The notes under the pieces are model-generated. The model was not told where the DNA came from, made no database searches, and was given only the letters and a program-made list of their open reading frames with translations. DNA of 64,000 bases from Vibrio navarrensis (GTDB taxonomy: Bacteria > Pseudomonadota > Gammaproteobacteria > Enterobacterales > Vibrionaceae). The position numbers and the translations under genes are program-made. The stretch's first letter is position 1, and the number at the start of each line of letters is the position of its first letter. Positions 31,417 to 40,444 of the stretch are shown here, one piece after another. The stretch lies in assembly GCF_015767675.1 (NCBI RefSeq), contig NZ_CP065217.1, forward strand, positions 1,426,001 through 1,490,000. The letters are read 5' to 3'.

Positions 31417-32961
31417 ATGGTTAAAATAATAATGAAGAAAATAATGATTAATAAAGGCCAAATAAAGCCGATTCAGTTTCTCTTTCTTACCGTTCTACCT
31501 TGTTTTCTTATTTTACAGGTTTCCCATTTTTATTTTGTTAGTTTGCACAAAGAGAAATCACAAGAGTATGCACAGAAAATAGCGTTAGAAATCGAATCTA
31601 TTCTTAACTACGGAAAAGAAGCGAATCAAAAAACATTATCTATTGTTAGCAATGGAGAAAGTTGTGATGACGTTATTGTTGAACTGCGGAAAATAGTTGC
31701 CACGACACCTTTTGTTAGAACCACAAACTTAGCGCATCATAATAAAATATATTGCACTTCGCTGTGGGGAGAGCGTTCATTTATCGACACGCCGCAAGCG
31801 TATGTCTCTGGAGAGCTGCTATTAATGAAAGGGAGTAAAGTGGAATCACAGCATCCACTGGTTGTCGTGCGCACAACCCAGGATAATAAAGTGTCGTTGA
31901 GTGGTATTGATGGCTTGCATATTCGCCACGCGTTAAATCAATCTTCTGCTGAAGCACTCTCTATGTTCTTAAAAATCGGTGATGCTTGGCTGGATGAGCA
32001 GGGCCGAATGACACGGCAAGACCCCACAGAAGGACTGATTATTTTTCAACATACTCAGTCCAGTCAGTTTCCATTTGCCATTCAATCCGGTTTCTCTTAT
32101 CCATCCACTTGGAATGCTTTTTGGCACGAGCGAAAATTTTATATCCTCTTGATTCTGTTTATGCAGGGCTCGTTTTCTCTGTGCTATTGGTGGCTTGCAA
32201 ACCGTCCCAAAACATTAGATGCAGAGCTGCAACGTGCTATTCGACAGAATGAATTTATTCCTTATGCTCAGCCTATCGTAAATGCTGAAACCAAAGAAAT
32301 AACGGGTATTGAGATCTTGATGCGCTGGCAGCATCCGATTCAGGGGCTCGTCAGGCCGGATCTTTTTATTCCTCAAGCGGAGGAATCTGGACTTATCATT
32401 CCGATGACACAGTTATTGTTTAAAGAAACGGCGCGACAGTTACGAGCATATAGAGATGTTTTGCCGAACGAATTTCATGTTGGGATCAATATTTCTCCCC
32501 AGCATTGTAAGAATGACGATCTTTTTACTGAATGTCAGGCGTTCTATAATCTCGTTGATTGCGATAGAGCCATATTGGTACTTGAATTAACCGAGCGAGA
32601 GGTGCTTGAGTTTTCTGATGCCACAGATGTTTTGTTCCGCAAAGTCAAGCAACTGGGCTGTAAAATTGCCATCGACGATTTTGGTACAGGGCACTCGAGT
32701 TTGATCAACCTGCAAAAAATCGACTTAGATTACTTAAAAATTGATCAGATATTTATCAAAAACATAGGCGCAGACCCGGTCGCTGAACACCTAGTTGAAA
32801 GCACGATTGAACTTGCCAAGCGTCTGTCTCTCAATCTTATTGCCGAAGGCGTTGAATGTGAGGAGCAAGTTGAGTATTTGCGACATCACGATGTGCACTA
32901 TCTGCAAGGATTTCTATTCGCTAAGCCAGTGCCTTTGTCTGAGTTCTTACAGCAGCTTTAG
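31417..32961 (+). CDS. CSS-motif EAL-domain c-di-GMP phosphodiesterase
   Basis: 514 residues. TM1 (about 18-42) and TM2 (about 237-257) flank a periplasmic CSS-type sensor domain, in which the expected Cys-Ser-Ser is Cys-Thr-Ser (CTS, 113-115). The cytoplasmic EAL domain has EIL in place of EAL but keeps the glutamate, IDDFGTGHSSL, the LKIDQIFIKNI lysine and IAEGVE, so phosphodiesterase activity is likely. In E. coli, related PdeB/PdeC-type enzymes are switched on when DsbA/DsbB-controlled cysteines are reduced. The start could be one of several ATG codons near 31417-31444. Confidence 0.88.
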   Translation: MVKIIMKKIMINKGQIKPIQFLFLTVLPCFLILQVSHFYFVSLHKEKSQEYAQKIALEIESILNYGKEANQKTLSIVSNGESCDDVIVELRKIVATTPFVRTTNLAHHNKIYCTSLWGERSFIDTPQAYVSGELLLMKGSKVESQHPLVVVRTTQDNKVSLSGIDGLHIRHALNQSSAEALSMFLKIGDAWLDEQGRMTRQDPTEGLIIFQHTQSSQFPFAIQSGFSYPSTWNAFWHERKFYILLILFMQGSFSLCYWWLANRPKTLDAELQRAIRQNEFIPYAQPIVNAETKEITGIEILMRWQHPIQGLVRPDLFIPQAEESGLIIPMTQLLFKETARQLRAYRDVLPNEFHVGINISPQHCKNDDLFTECQAFYNLVDCDRAILVLELTEREVLEFSDATDVLFRKVKQLGCKIAIDDFGTGHSSLINLQKIDLDYLKIDQIFIKNIGADPVAEHLVESTIELAKRLSLNLIAEGVECEEQVEYLRHHDVHYLQGFLFAKPVPLSEFLQQL

Positions 32962-32997
32962 TCGTGTCGGCGTCTCTGTGGAGCGATATGAGTACTA

Positions 32998-34311
32998 CTA
33001 CGCGACATGCTGAAATGAAATGCTCTGCGTCTTTTGTAAACTGGTCAGGGTGGCGATCACGTCATCCATCTCAAGTGGGAGGCCAAAGCGCTGCTTGAGG
33101 TTGAGCAGGAAGAAGATGTCTTCACACATCGCCTTTTCTGGTTCGTCGCTGATTTTGGCGACGGGCGAGCGGTTACACTCAGCCATTTTGACCACCATGG
33201 AAAGCGGTTGATAGCGTTCGCCTTGCGCATTTTGCCAATCGCCCATGTCATTGGCGAGGAATGTGCCAATGCCGAAGCTGATTTGCGCACGGCCAGCAAA
33301 GTACTCGCAGATATCCAGCGCGCGGGAAAAATCCAGGCCGTCAGTAAAAATCAACGTTTTGCTCAACGGGTCAATACCAAGCGATTGATAGTGGCTGATG
33401 ATTTTGTCGCCCCAAGTGAATGGGCAGCCAGAGTCGTGCCTAACGCCGACATAAGCATTGGCTCTTTGTGCGTTGAAATCCTGCAAAAACGCATCGATGC
33501 CGATGGTGTCAGTAAGCGCAATCCCCAAATGGCCTGAAAATGCTGCGAGCCATCTATCTAATGCCACGCGTTGTGAGTCTTGTACATTGACGAGCGCTTG
33601 ATGTGCCATAAACCACTCATGCGCCACTGTGCCAATAGGGGTGAGTGCAAATTCTTGGGCTAAATGGTAATTGCTTGTGCCAGTAAGCAGCTCCGGAACA
33701 TGAGTGCGTAAGTAGTCCAATGTATCCCGTTGCACCTTGGCACTGAAACGTCGACGCGTGCCCATTTCAGAAAAACGGAAATTGTCGATGTGGCGCTGTT
33801 GCAGTTCATTTTTTAACTGGCTGATTTTATCAGAGAGCACTTGCTCAAACTGCGAGTAGGGGATGTTATGCCAGCGGCGACGGTTTCTCACTTCGGAGAT
33901 AATGCTCATCACCAAGGTTTCGTACAAGATGGTTTCGTGCCATATCCCTTGGATAGCAACGCGCAGTTGGGATTGACCACTCTGGTTGGGCACTGTCTCA
34001 AGCAGAACCTGCTGTTGCGGCACAAAGCGGAAATGGCGCAGGTATTCGAGAAGCTCGCCTGTTAAGTAAGACGCTTGATTTTTCAAGTATGCGATTTGTT
34101 CGGCTGTAAAGGTGAGCAGTGCCAGCTTTTCAATTTCTTGGCGAACTTCTTCAATCAAATCAGAGAGATCATCATCGGAGCGCACGATCAGTTCATAACG
34201 TACCTGCGTGTCTGGGTAGAAGCGATACGCCGCTTGCATCATGTTGATTTTATACACATCGAGATCGAGAGCGCTCTGAATGATAGGCGATAGAAAAAGT
34301 GTTGTGCTCAT
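32998..34311 (-). CDS. pncB: Nicotinate phosphoribosyltransferase
   Basis: 437 residues from the ATG at 34311, chosen because GGAGAGGATTTC precedes it; a codon at 34329 is less likely. The sequence fits the PncB family throughout (LDVYKINMMQAAYRFYP, the EMGTRRRFSAKVQ phosphate-binding region, GVRHDSGCPFTWGDK, FTDGLDF). It converts nicotinate and PRPP to nicotinate mononucleotide in the NAD salvage pathway. It faces nrtR-pncA across a region carrying matching operator-like sites. Confidence 0.96.
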   Translation of the reverse strand: MSTTLFLSPIIQSALDLDVYKINMMQAAYRFYPDTQVRYELIVRSDDDLSDLIEEVRQEIEKLALLTFTAEQIAYLKNQASYLTGELLEYLRHFRFVPQQQVLLETVPNQSGQSQLRVAIQGIWHETILYETLVMSIISEVRNRRRWHNIPYSQFEQVLSDKISQLKNELQQRHIDNFRFSEMGTRRRFSAKVQRDTLDYLRTHVPELLTGTSNYHLAQEFALTPIGTVAHEWFMAHQALVNVQDSQRVALDRWLAAFSGHLGIALTDTIGIDAFLQDFNAQRANAYVGVRHDSGCPFTWGDKIISHYQSLGIDPLSKTLIFTDGLDFSRALDICEYFAGRAQISFGIGTFLANDMGDWQNAQGERYQPLSMVVKMAECNRSPVAKISDEPEKAMCEDIFFLLNLKQRFGLPLEMDDVIATLTSLQKTQSISFQHVA

Positions 34312-34366
34312 GAAATCCTCTCCACCCAAACTAGGTTAAGAACATCTTGTTTGTAAGTATGGCTGA

Positions 34367-34395
34367 ACTCTAATCAACTCATCTTGGTTTGTCAA
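34367..34395 (-). promoter_or_regulatory. Probable pncB promoter
   Basis: On the minus strand TTGACA (34395-34390), a 17-bp spacer and TAGAGT (34372-34367) form a sigma-70-like promoter. The operator-like AGTTAATAACAAA lies immediately upstream of the -35 box. Confidence 0.55.
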
Positions 34396-34397
34396 AC

Positions 34398-34522
34398 TTT
34401 GTTATTAACTACGATTTGCCTTATTGACAAGGCTTGTGCGACACTAAGCAAGCAATACTCAATAAGCATGACCGCTCTCTTAGGTTAGGCGTGAATTGAG
34501 TGTGCTCGCAGTTAATAACAAA
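34398..34522. promoter_or_regulatory. Pair of inverted 13-bp operator-like sites (NrtR candidates)
   Basis: TTTGTTATTAACT (34398-34410) and its exact reverse complement AGTTAATAACAAA (34510-34522) lie 100 bp apart. Each is near the start of one of the divergent units, pncB and nrtR-pncA. The core GTTATTAAC is close to palindromic. Recognition by NrtR is inferred from position and pairing. Confidence 0.6.
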
Positions 34523-34536
34523 TCGTTACTTTCATA

Positions 34537-35310
34537 TTGACCTCAAACAACACCATCAGTAAGGTATTGGCAGAACAATGCTTTGAGAGACGTCGAATGA
34601 TAGTCACCATTGATATGATTTGTCTGAAATTGGGCGAAAACGGATTAGACGTGTTGCTGATTAAGCGCAACAATCCTGAACGGCCTCAATTTGGCATGTG
34701 GTCGATTCCGGGTGGATTTGTTTTTGAACACGATCTGAGCGCTCAGGGAGGACAGGCTGCGGATGCGGATTTTGATTCAGCGAGAAGGCGCATCTGCCGA
34801 CAGAAAATTCACACTTATCCCCATTACATCAGTGAGCCGATGGTGGACGGAAACCCGAAACGAGATCCAGAAGGGTGGAGTGTGACGATCGCTCATTACG
34901 CGCTACTCAATAAAACCAATGTGGAACAGATAGATAATTGCGGGTTGTGCGACAAACAGCTGGGTTGGTTTGCGCTTGAGCGTATTTTAAACGGTGAAGT
35001 GGCGCTGGCCTTTGACCATGCCGATTTAATCAAACTGGCATGGACAAAACTCAGAGCGGCGATTGAATACACCTCGGTGTTGCTGTTTACTTTGGAAAAA
35101 GAGTTTCTCGTCTCTGACATCATTTCCGCATATGCCCAGTTTGGTGTGGAAGTCAATCGCATGACCATTAAACGGCGTCTTATCGATACTGGGGTCATTG
35201 AAAGTGCCAACAAGATAGCCGCCAGTAATAAAGGCAAAGGTGGCAAACCTGCTCAAGTTTATAGTTTGGCTGATAAACACGTCACTTATTTTCAGACGTG
35301 TTTACGTTAG
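34537..35310 (+). CDS. nrtR: NrtR-type NUDIX-related transcriptional regulator
   Basis: 257 residues from a TTG at 34537; the in-frame ATG at 34597 (237 aa, MIVTIDMICLK...) is an equally good start. The N-terminal NUDIX-like domain keeps the fold (VLLIKRNNPERPQFGMWSIPGGFV), but the hydrolytic REUxEE box is degraded (DSARRRICRQKI), as in NrtR repressors that sense ADP-ribose. The C-terminal winged helix (FGVEVNRMTIKRRLIDTGVIE) binds DNA. It is divergent from pncB and followed by pncA 19 bp later, the classic NrtR regulon. Confidence 0.88.
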   Translation: MTSNNTISKVLAEQCFERRRMIVTIDMICLKLGENGLDVLLIKRNNPERPQFGMWSIPGGFVFEHDLSAQGGQAADADFDSARRRICRQKIHTYPHYISEPMVDGNPKRDPEGWSVTIAHYALLNKTNVEQIDNCGLCDKQLGWFALERILNGEVALAFDHADLIKLAWTKLRAAIEYTSVLLFTLEKEFLVSDIISAYAQFGVEVNRMTIKRRLIDTGVIESANKIAASNKGKGGKPAQVYSLADKHVTYFQTCLR

Positions 35311-35329
35311 ACCAACGAGGATAATTACC

Positions 35330-35971
35330 ATGATTCGTATTAACAGAGAAACGACAGCCGCACTAGATGTGGACCCGCAGAAGGGGTTTAGCGAGTTGTG
35401 TCCGTTGGAGCTGCCCGTCACTGGTGCGCTAGAAATCGTTGATGAACTGACACGCAACCATCAAAAAACCAAGCTGAAGCTAGTCTCGCGTGATATGCAC
35501 CCTCCGGGCGCAGCGTGGGAAGCAAAAACCCCCGCCAATATGCTCGATCCAGTGGGGTTGCCGGAAGTAGACATCAAATGGAATCCGCATTGTGTGGTTG
35601 GCACGCCGGGTGTCGAGTTGCTTCCAGGGCTCCCATCGGTACGTGAATACGACTTTCAAATCAATAAAGGCATCGATCCTGATGCGCATCCTTATGGCGC
35701 GTTTTATCACGATCAGGCAGAAAAATTATCCACGGGTGGCATTGAGTTTTTGCGTGCCAATCAAATTGACACGGTGATCGTTGGCGGTTTAGCGCTCGAT
35801 TTCTGCGTGAAAAAATCGATTGAGCAACTTATCGCGGCGGGTTTTCGCGTCGTGTTGAACTTGGCAGCCACTAAAGCCGTCTTTGCTGAATCGGCACCAG
35901 AGGTGATTGAGCAGTTGTGTGCCTTGGGTGTGATTTGTGTTCAAGATGCAGAGCAAATTGACTTGCTGTGA
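35330..35971 (+). CDS. pncA: Nicotinamidase
   Basis: 213 residues from the ATG at 35330; the frame is open further upstream but overlaps nrtR. Isochorismatase-like fold with the expected triad: Asp in ALDVDPQKGF, Lys in QINKGIDPD and Cys in ALDFCVKKS. It deamidates nicotinamide to nicotinate, feeding PncB. It is co-transcribed with nrtR. Confidence 0.9.
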   Translation: MIRINRETTAALDVDPQKGFSELCPLELPVTGALEIVDELTRNHQKTKLKLVSRDMHPPGAAWEAKTPANMLDPVGLPEVDIKWNPHCVVGTPGVELLPGLPSVREYDFQINKGIDPDAHPYGAFYHDQAEKLSTGGIEFLRANQIDTVIVGGLALDFCVKKSIEQLIAAGFRVVLNLAATKAVFAESAPEVIEQLCALGVICVQDAEQIDLL

Positions 35972-36384
35972 AGCCAGTGATTTTGACATAAATCACTGGG
36001 AGTTCGTGTGATGATGTGCATTAGGTTGCTAACACAAGCCACTGATTAAGTAAGAAGTTTTCTCTTGATGAACAAAAAATAATCCATTGATATCGAAAAT
36101 ATCAAATAGATTTATTTGCTGATAAATTTCATTTTTTTGGTGAAAATATCTTTATGAGTGAATGCTTTATTAGTTTTTTTGTTGCAATCCTTCAAAAACC
36201 AACCGAAAACTGTGGGATTTATCGTAGCACGGCGAGATTTAGATCAAATAAAAAGTTGGCGTAAATCAGAAGCTTGGCATACACTTTCCGATGTAAGCCC
36301 GATATGTTGTTGATTGGTAGGGCAAATTGGTTTGGCGCTACCTACGGTGTAGCAAGGTTTAACATAGCTTTGAGGAAAGTTTTT
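35972..36384. other. Intergenic region upstream of ihfA
   Basis: About 410 bp, AT-rich in its first half, with no credible gene. It should contain the ihfA promoter; no clear pncA terminator or consensus IHF site was recognised by eye. GAGGAAAG precedes the ihfA ATG. Confidence 0.4.
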
Positions 36385-36675
36385 ATGGCGCTCACAAAAG
36401 CCGATTTGGCAGAGAACCTGTTTGAGAAACTTGGATTCAGTAAACGGGACGCCAAGGAAACGGTTGAGGTGTTTTTTGAAGAGATTCGTAAAGCACTGGA
36501 AAACGGCGAGCAGGTGAAACTATCAGGTTTTGGTAATTTTGACTTACGTGATAAGAATGAAAGACCTGGCCGCAACCCGAAAACAGGCGAAGACATTCCA
36601 ATCACAGCCAGACGTGTTGTCACGTTCCGTCCGGGGCAAAAATTGAAAGCCAGGGTTGAGAATATAAAACCTTGA
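36385..36675 (+). CDS. ihfA: Integration host factor alpha subunit
   Basis: 96 residues from the ATG at 36385 ([13 protein letters not shown]), the standard IhfA start; longer in-frame starts are not supported. HU/IHF-family signature [21 protein letters not shown] with the DNA-intercalating proline arm. With IhfB it bends DNA at specific sites, acting in recombination, phage integration and transcription. Its terminator is the landing site of the group II intron downstream. Confidence 0.97.
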   Translation: MALTKADLAENLFEKLGFSKRDAKETVEVFFEEIRKALENGEQVKLSGFGNFDLRDKNERPGRNPKTGEDIPITARRVVTFRPGQKLKARVENIKP

Positions 36676-36685
36676 TCGATTTCCC

Positions 36686-36721
36686 AAGACAAAGACCACG
36701 CAATGCGTGGTCTTTGTCTTT
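36686..36721 (+). terminator. Terminator of ihfA, target of the group II intron
   Basis: AAGACAAAGACCACGC / GCGTGGTCTTTGTCTT, a 16-bp perfect stem with an AAT-like loop, 10 bp behind the ihfA stop codon. The intron's 5' GTGCG begins directly after the stem, as typical for group IIC insertion. Confidence 0.9.
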
Positions 36722-38610
36722 GTGCGCCGAGCATGGCGTTGATCTAGGAGGTGAAAGTCCTCTACGGGCTCAGTCGAGCGAGAACCGTTAGCCTATGCAA
36801 GGGTGTTCACCGTGAGGTGAAACCTGAAGGAAGCAAACGGCAAAACTTGGTTGTGACGAACAGAAACCTGATAGTAGGCCTGTACAACTTGGGTAACCTA
36901 GCAATAGATAGAATAGCCCAATGCCTCGACGGGAAGTGTGTATAGGTAAATCAGGCATGACCAAGGGAAAGAGCAACGTCTTACCTCGGGAGAGCTCATT
37001 GCCTGTCTCAGATGAGACCAACACAGCAGTGATGTTGTGTGATGGGCAATGAGAAGTCAGCAGAAGGCATAGTACTTTGAGGAAGTACAACTCAAAGGAA
37101 GGCCAGAACTGAATATATCAAGAAGCAGTCACTATTTACTCAATGATGTGGAGTCATAGCAAGATGGAAAACATCTCTACGTCCCAATAGGCAATACCGC
37201 AAGTAAAGCTCATGGTCACGAAGAATGACAAGCATGATCGGCGTAGAAAGGAGGACGAGTCTTGGTGACCCCCACTCCGCTGATGGAACAAATCAGCTCC
37301 TCAGCGAATTTGAACCATGCCCTTCGACGCGTGAAGAAGAACAAGGGGTGCGCAGGTGTCGACAGACTCGACATCACAGCGACCATCTCTAAACTTCGAC
37401 AAGCTTCAAATGGGCAAGCGCTCCGCCAGAGTCTTCTGGACGGAAGCTACCAACCTCAACCAGTTCTGGGTGTAGAAATCCCCAAGCCGAATGGTGGCGT
37501 CAGGCAATTAGGTATCCCTACGGTACTGGATAGGATAGTCCAACAGGCGATCACATCAGTACTGTCAGAGCTCTATGAGCCGACGTTCTCCAACAGCAGC
37601 TACGGGTTCAGGCCGAACCGCAGTGCGCATCATGCGCTTGCGGCAGCAAGCCGCTATATCAGAGAAGGGCGGGGTTATGTAGTGGATATCGATCTAGCCA
37701 AATACTTCGACACGGTGAACCATGATAGGCTGATGCACAGATTATCTAAGGACATTAGTGATAAACGAGTATTAAAGCTCATCAGGTCCTATCTACAGGC
37801 AGGCTTAATGCGAGATGGGTTAGTAGAGCGAAGACAACGAGGAACACCACAGGGTGGGCCATTATCTCCGTTACTTTCCAATATTGTATTAGATGAACTG
37901 GACAAAGAGTTAGAGCGAAGAGGGCATAAGTTCTGTCGATATGCAGATGACTGCCAAATCTACGTTCTTAGTGAGGAAGCCGCCCATCGAGTCAAAGAGT
38001 CGATAACGGAGTTCTTGGAGCAGAAGCTAAAGCTCACGGTAAATCGTGAGAAAAGTGCAGCAACAAGAGTGACGGAGCGAGCTTACCTAAGCCATAGCTT
38101 CAAGATAGACGGAACCCTCCAGATATCAAAATCGGCACAAGCTCAAATGAAGAAGCGAGTGCGGAAAATAACGAAGCGAAATCGAGGTCGAGAGTTGTCG
38201 GTAATCCTCACCGAGTTAACCCAATACCTACGAGGTTGGCAGCACTACTTCAAGCTCGCCATAGGTCAAAGTGCGATGCAGCGCTTAGACGAATGGATAC
38301 GGCGTCGGTTGAGATGCTACCGCCTGAAACAGCGCAAACGCAGATACAGCATAGCGACATGGTTACAACGACAAGGTGTAACAGAGCGAAATGCGTGGAA
38401 GCTGGCGATGTCAGATAAAGGGTGGTGGCGCTTAGCACTCTCGCCCCAGTTGAATCACGCAATGCCAATCAAATGGTTCGAGGAGAGGGGGCTTTACTCA
38501 TTGAGAGATGGGTATGAGTCACTAAAAGTGTATTCGGAACCGCCGTATGCGACCCACGCTTGTACGGTGGTGTGAGAGGACGGAGGCCGTGAGGCCTCCT
38601 CCTACTCGAT
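36722..38610 (+). mobile_element. Group IIC-type intron
   Basis: About 1.89 kb. The 5' boundary is a GTGCG motif right after the ihfA terminator stem; the 5' non-coding part (36,722-37,261, over 500 nt) corresponds to ribozyme domains I-III. The RT/maturase gene occupies domain IV. Domain V is visible as ACCGCCGTAT...GTACGGTGGT (about 38,540-38,572), with CGC in the catalytic triad position as in class C introns, and overlaps the 3' end of the RT gene. Domain VI is the GGAGGCC / GGCCTCC hairpin with a bulged A before the 3' end CTACTCGAT. Exact ends are my estimate. Confidence 0.85.
37262..38575 (+). CDS. ltrA: Group II intron reverse transcriptase/maturase
   Basis: 437 residues from TTG 37262 (or GTG 37265), with AAAGGAGG 7 bp upstream. 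RT domains are complete: YGFRPNRSAHHAL, VDIDLAKYFDTVNH (catalytic Asp), GTPQGGPLSPLLSNIVLDE and YADD (227-230). The maturase X domain follows (LSVILTELTQYLRGWQHYF). No HNH endonuclease domain is present, as usual for class C introns. The last residues (EPPYATHACTVV) are encoded by domain V. It appears functional. Confidence 0.93.
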   Translation: MVTPTPLMEQISSSANLNHALRRVKKNKGCAGVDRLDITATISKLRQASNGQALRQSLLDGSYQPQPVLGVEIPKPNGGVRQLGIPTVLDRIVQQAITSVLSELYEPTFSNSSYGFRPNRSAHHALAAASRYIREGRGYVVDIDLAKYFDTVNHDRLMHRLSKDISDKRVLKLIRSYLQAGLMRDGLVERRQRGTPQGGPLSPLLSNIVLDELDKELERRGHKFCRYADDCQIYVLSEEAAHRVKESITEFLEQKLKLTVNREKSAATRVTERAYLSHSFKIDGTLQISKSAQAQMKKRVRKITKRNRGRELSVILTELTQYLRGWQHYFKLAIGQSAMQRLDEWIRRRLRCYRLKQRKRRYSIATWLQRQGVTERNAWKLAMSDKGWWRLALSPQLNHAMPIKWFEERGLYSLRDGYESLKVYSEPPYATHACTVV

Positions 38611-38636
38611 TCAAGCTGGCCATTTGATCTAGTGTT

Positions 38637-39413
38637 TTACGCAGCTTCTAGATGTGTAGTCAAATACGGTTGCCAAGCCTCTTGGTAAAGGTTCTTCGAT
38701 TGATTCCTCAGTTGTTTGATTGCGGCCATCTCCATTTCATTTAAGTCGCGCTGAGCTGCGCAAGCTTGACGTTCCATGGTTTGGATCTGCTCATACAGAT
38801 CGTGCTCTGGACCACTTTTTACATCCGCAATCGCTTTTAAGTGCAATTGCACTTCAGCCACTAGGTTGGTTTTGGGCAAACGCACCAACAGGTTCAAATC
38901 ACGGTAGCCTGACTCGGCTGGCGTTTTGAAGCGGTTTTTCACTTTAACAATGCGAGTTTCTCGCGATAAAGCCTCGTATACACTCACTAGGCTAGCTACG
39001 TCATTGGCCACAATCGTTGCGCGAGCCAAGTCAGTGATTCGACTCGCATCACCGTGCAACTCTAACGCGACTTTCTCTTTAGCTCGTTGCGCCGATTTTA
39101 CCCCTGCAAAATAGGGATGAGTATCGGTTAGCAGGGCCGTGCTTTTGACAATGGTTTCCAACTCAAGCTGGGCTTGGTGCGCTTTACTGTAAAGAATGTC
39201 GAAGTCGCTGTAGGGCTGAGTGGGCTGCGTATCAGTCGATTGAATGCCGTATAAACCACTCAGGCTGTGGCGGAAAAGCTTGGAAGAGACCTGACCTTGG
39301 CTATTTGCCCGCGGCTCTTCTTGATTCGAGGGGTCGTTTGGAATAGCCGCAAATGCGGGAGCACGGCTCAGTAACAAAAGCATCAGTGCGGTAGTACGAA
39401 GAAGTAAGCTCAT
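38637..39413 (-). CDS. relV: Small alarmone synthetase RelV
   Basis: 258 residues. The RelA/SpoT synthetase domain (about 70-200) shows RITDLARATIV, SGYRDLNLLVRLPK and AEVQLHL, equivalents of the RelA GYRSLH and EVQIRT motifs; no hydrolase or regulatory domain is present. RelV is the Vibrio-specific third (p)ppGpp synthetase, and lies near ihfA in V. cholerae as here. Oddly, residues 1-22 (LRTTALMLLLLSRAPAFA) look like a cleavable Sec signal peptide. It converges on the intron and ihfA. Confidence 0.9.
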   Translation of the reverse strand: MSLLLRTTALMLLLLSRAPAFAAIPNDPSNQEEPRANSQGQVSSKLFRHSLSGLYGIQSTDTQPTQPYSDFDILYSKAHQAQLELETIVKSTALLTDTHPYFAGVKSAQRAKEKVALELHGDASRITDLARATIVANDVASLVSVYEALSRETRIVKVKNRFKTPAESGYRDLNLLVRLPKTNLVAEVQLHLKAIADVKSGPEHDLYEQIQTMERQACAAQRDLNEMEMAAIKQLRNQSKNLYQEAWQPYLTTHLEAA

Positions 39414-39711
39414 TCATTCTCCTTAACTTGTTTGTCCTAGTAAACGGTGCAGGTAAAGGCTAAAACACAAATCAAGCTATCTAATTAATTGGGGTGTGAT
39501 GACAAAAAACAAGACCTGCGAGTTAATACCTTGTTTAACTGTGTTCCGCATCACGTTGTTATGGTTACCGTCTTCGACGTCGTCTTTTCCGTTTAGTTGC
39601 TAATTTAACGTCGTTCGATTAACACAAGGTGAATGGGCTTAACATTTTTCTGTTTTCAGCGCTTCTTTTTGGTTAGGCTAGGGCGAAAGTCACTTTGAAA
39701 GAAAGATAGCC

Positions 39712-40365
39712 ATGAGAGATCCAGAATTTTGGCACAGCAAATGGGCCGCCAATCATATCGGTTTCCACCTCGAAGACGTTAATCCTCTGCTGGTGCGCTT
39801 CTGGCAGGAAACAAAGCCTAAGCGCAGTGAACAGGTACTTGTGCCACTGTGTGGTAAATCGGAAGACTTAGCTTGGCTGGCGACAAAACATGACCACGTC
39901 GAAGGGGCAGAGCTCAGCCAAATTGCGGTTCGGGCGTTTTTTGCAGAGCACTTTTACACCCCGACGGTGACCACACTGTCAGGCCAACATGAGCTGTATC
40001 AGTTTGATGAACTCGCCATTTATGCTGGTGATTTCTTCACGGCGCCGCTTTCCAAAGCAGACATTGTCTATGATCGCGCAGCCTTGATTGCGCTGCCCCA
40101 AGAGATGCGGCTTGAATACGTGCAGCGAGTGCGTTCGCTATTAAACCCGGGTGGGCGGATTTTGTTGATCACCTTGGATTATCCGCAAGAAGAGATGTCA
40201 GGACCGCCTTTTAGCGTCGCGCAAAGCGAAGTAGAGCGCCTTTTCGCGGGTATGAAGGTGACACATCTGTTTGAAGACATTGCCGATGAACGTCATCCTA
40301 AAATTGCGCAAAAAGGGTTAAGTCGGTTTGCTGAGCATGTTTACTTGATTGAATCTATTGCCTAA
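39712..40365 (+). CDS. tpm: Thiopurine S-methyltransferase
   Basis: 217 residues matching the bacterial TPMT family from end to end: [22 protein letters not shown] at the N-terminus (in pieces), SAM-binding [16 protein letters not shown] and [13 protein letters not shown]. The family methylates thiopurines and, in bacteria, selenium and tellurium oxyanions. A monocistronic unit with GAAAGA upstream and a terminator behind. Confidence 0.93.
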   Translation: MRDPEFWHSKWAANHIGFHLEDVNPLLVRFWQETKPKRSEQVLVPLCGKSEDLAWLATKHDHVEGAELSQIAVRAFFAEHFYTPTVTTLSGQHELYQFDELAIYAGDFFTAPLSKADIVYDRAALIALPQEMRLEYVQRVRSLLNPGGRILLITLDYPQEEMSGPPFSVAQSEVERLFAGMKVTHLFEDIADERHPKIAQKGLSRFAEHVYLIESIA

Positions 40366-40378
40366 TTGAATTGAAAGT

Positions 40379-40407
40379 AAAAGGGTTGGCGAAATGCCAA
40401 CCCTTTT
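40379..40407. terminator. Bidirectional terminator tpm/purT
   Basis: AAAAGGGTTGGC / GCCAACCCTTTT stem with a short loop, between the converging tpm and purT genes. Confidence 0.85.
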
Positions 40408-40444
40408 CAGTCATGAGAATGGTATCGCTTGAAACGGTCCCAGT

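Noticed and set aside
36722..37261. Short frames in the 5' part of the group II intron
   Set aside because: This is ribozyme RNA sequence (domains I-III); frames lack coding character.
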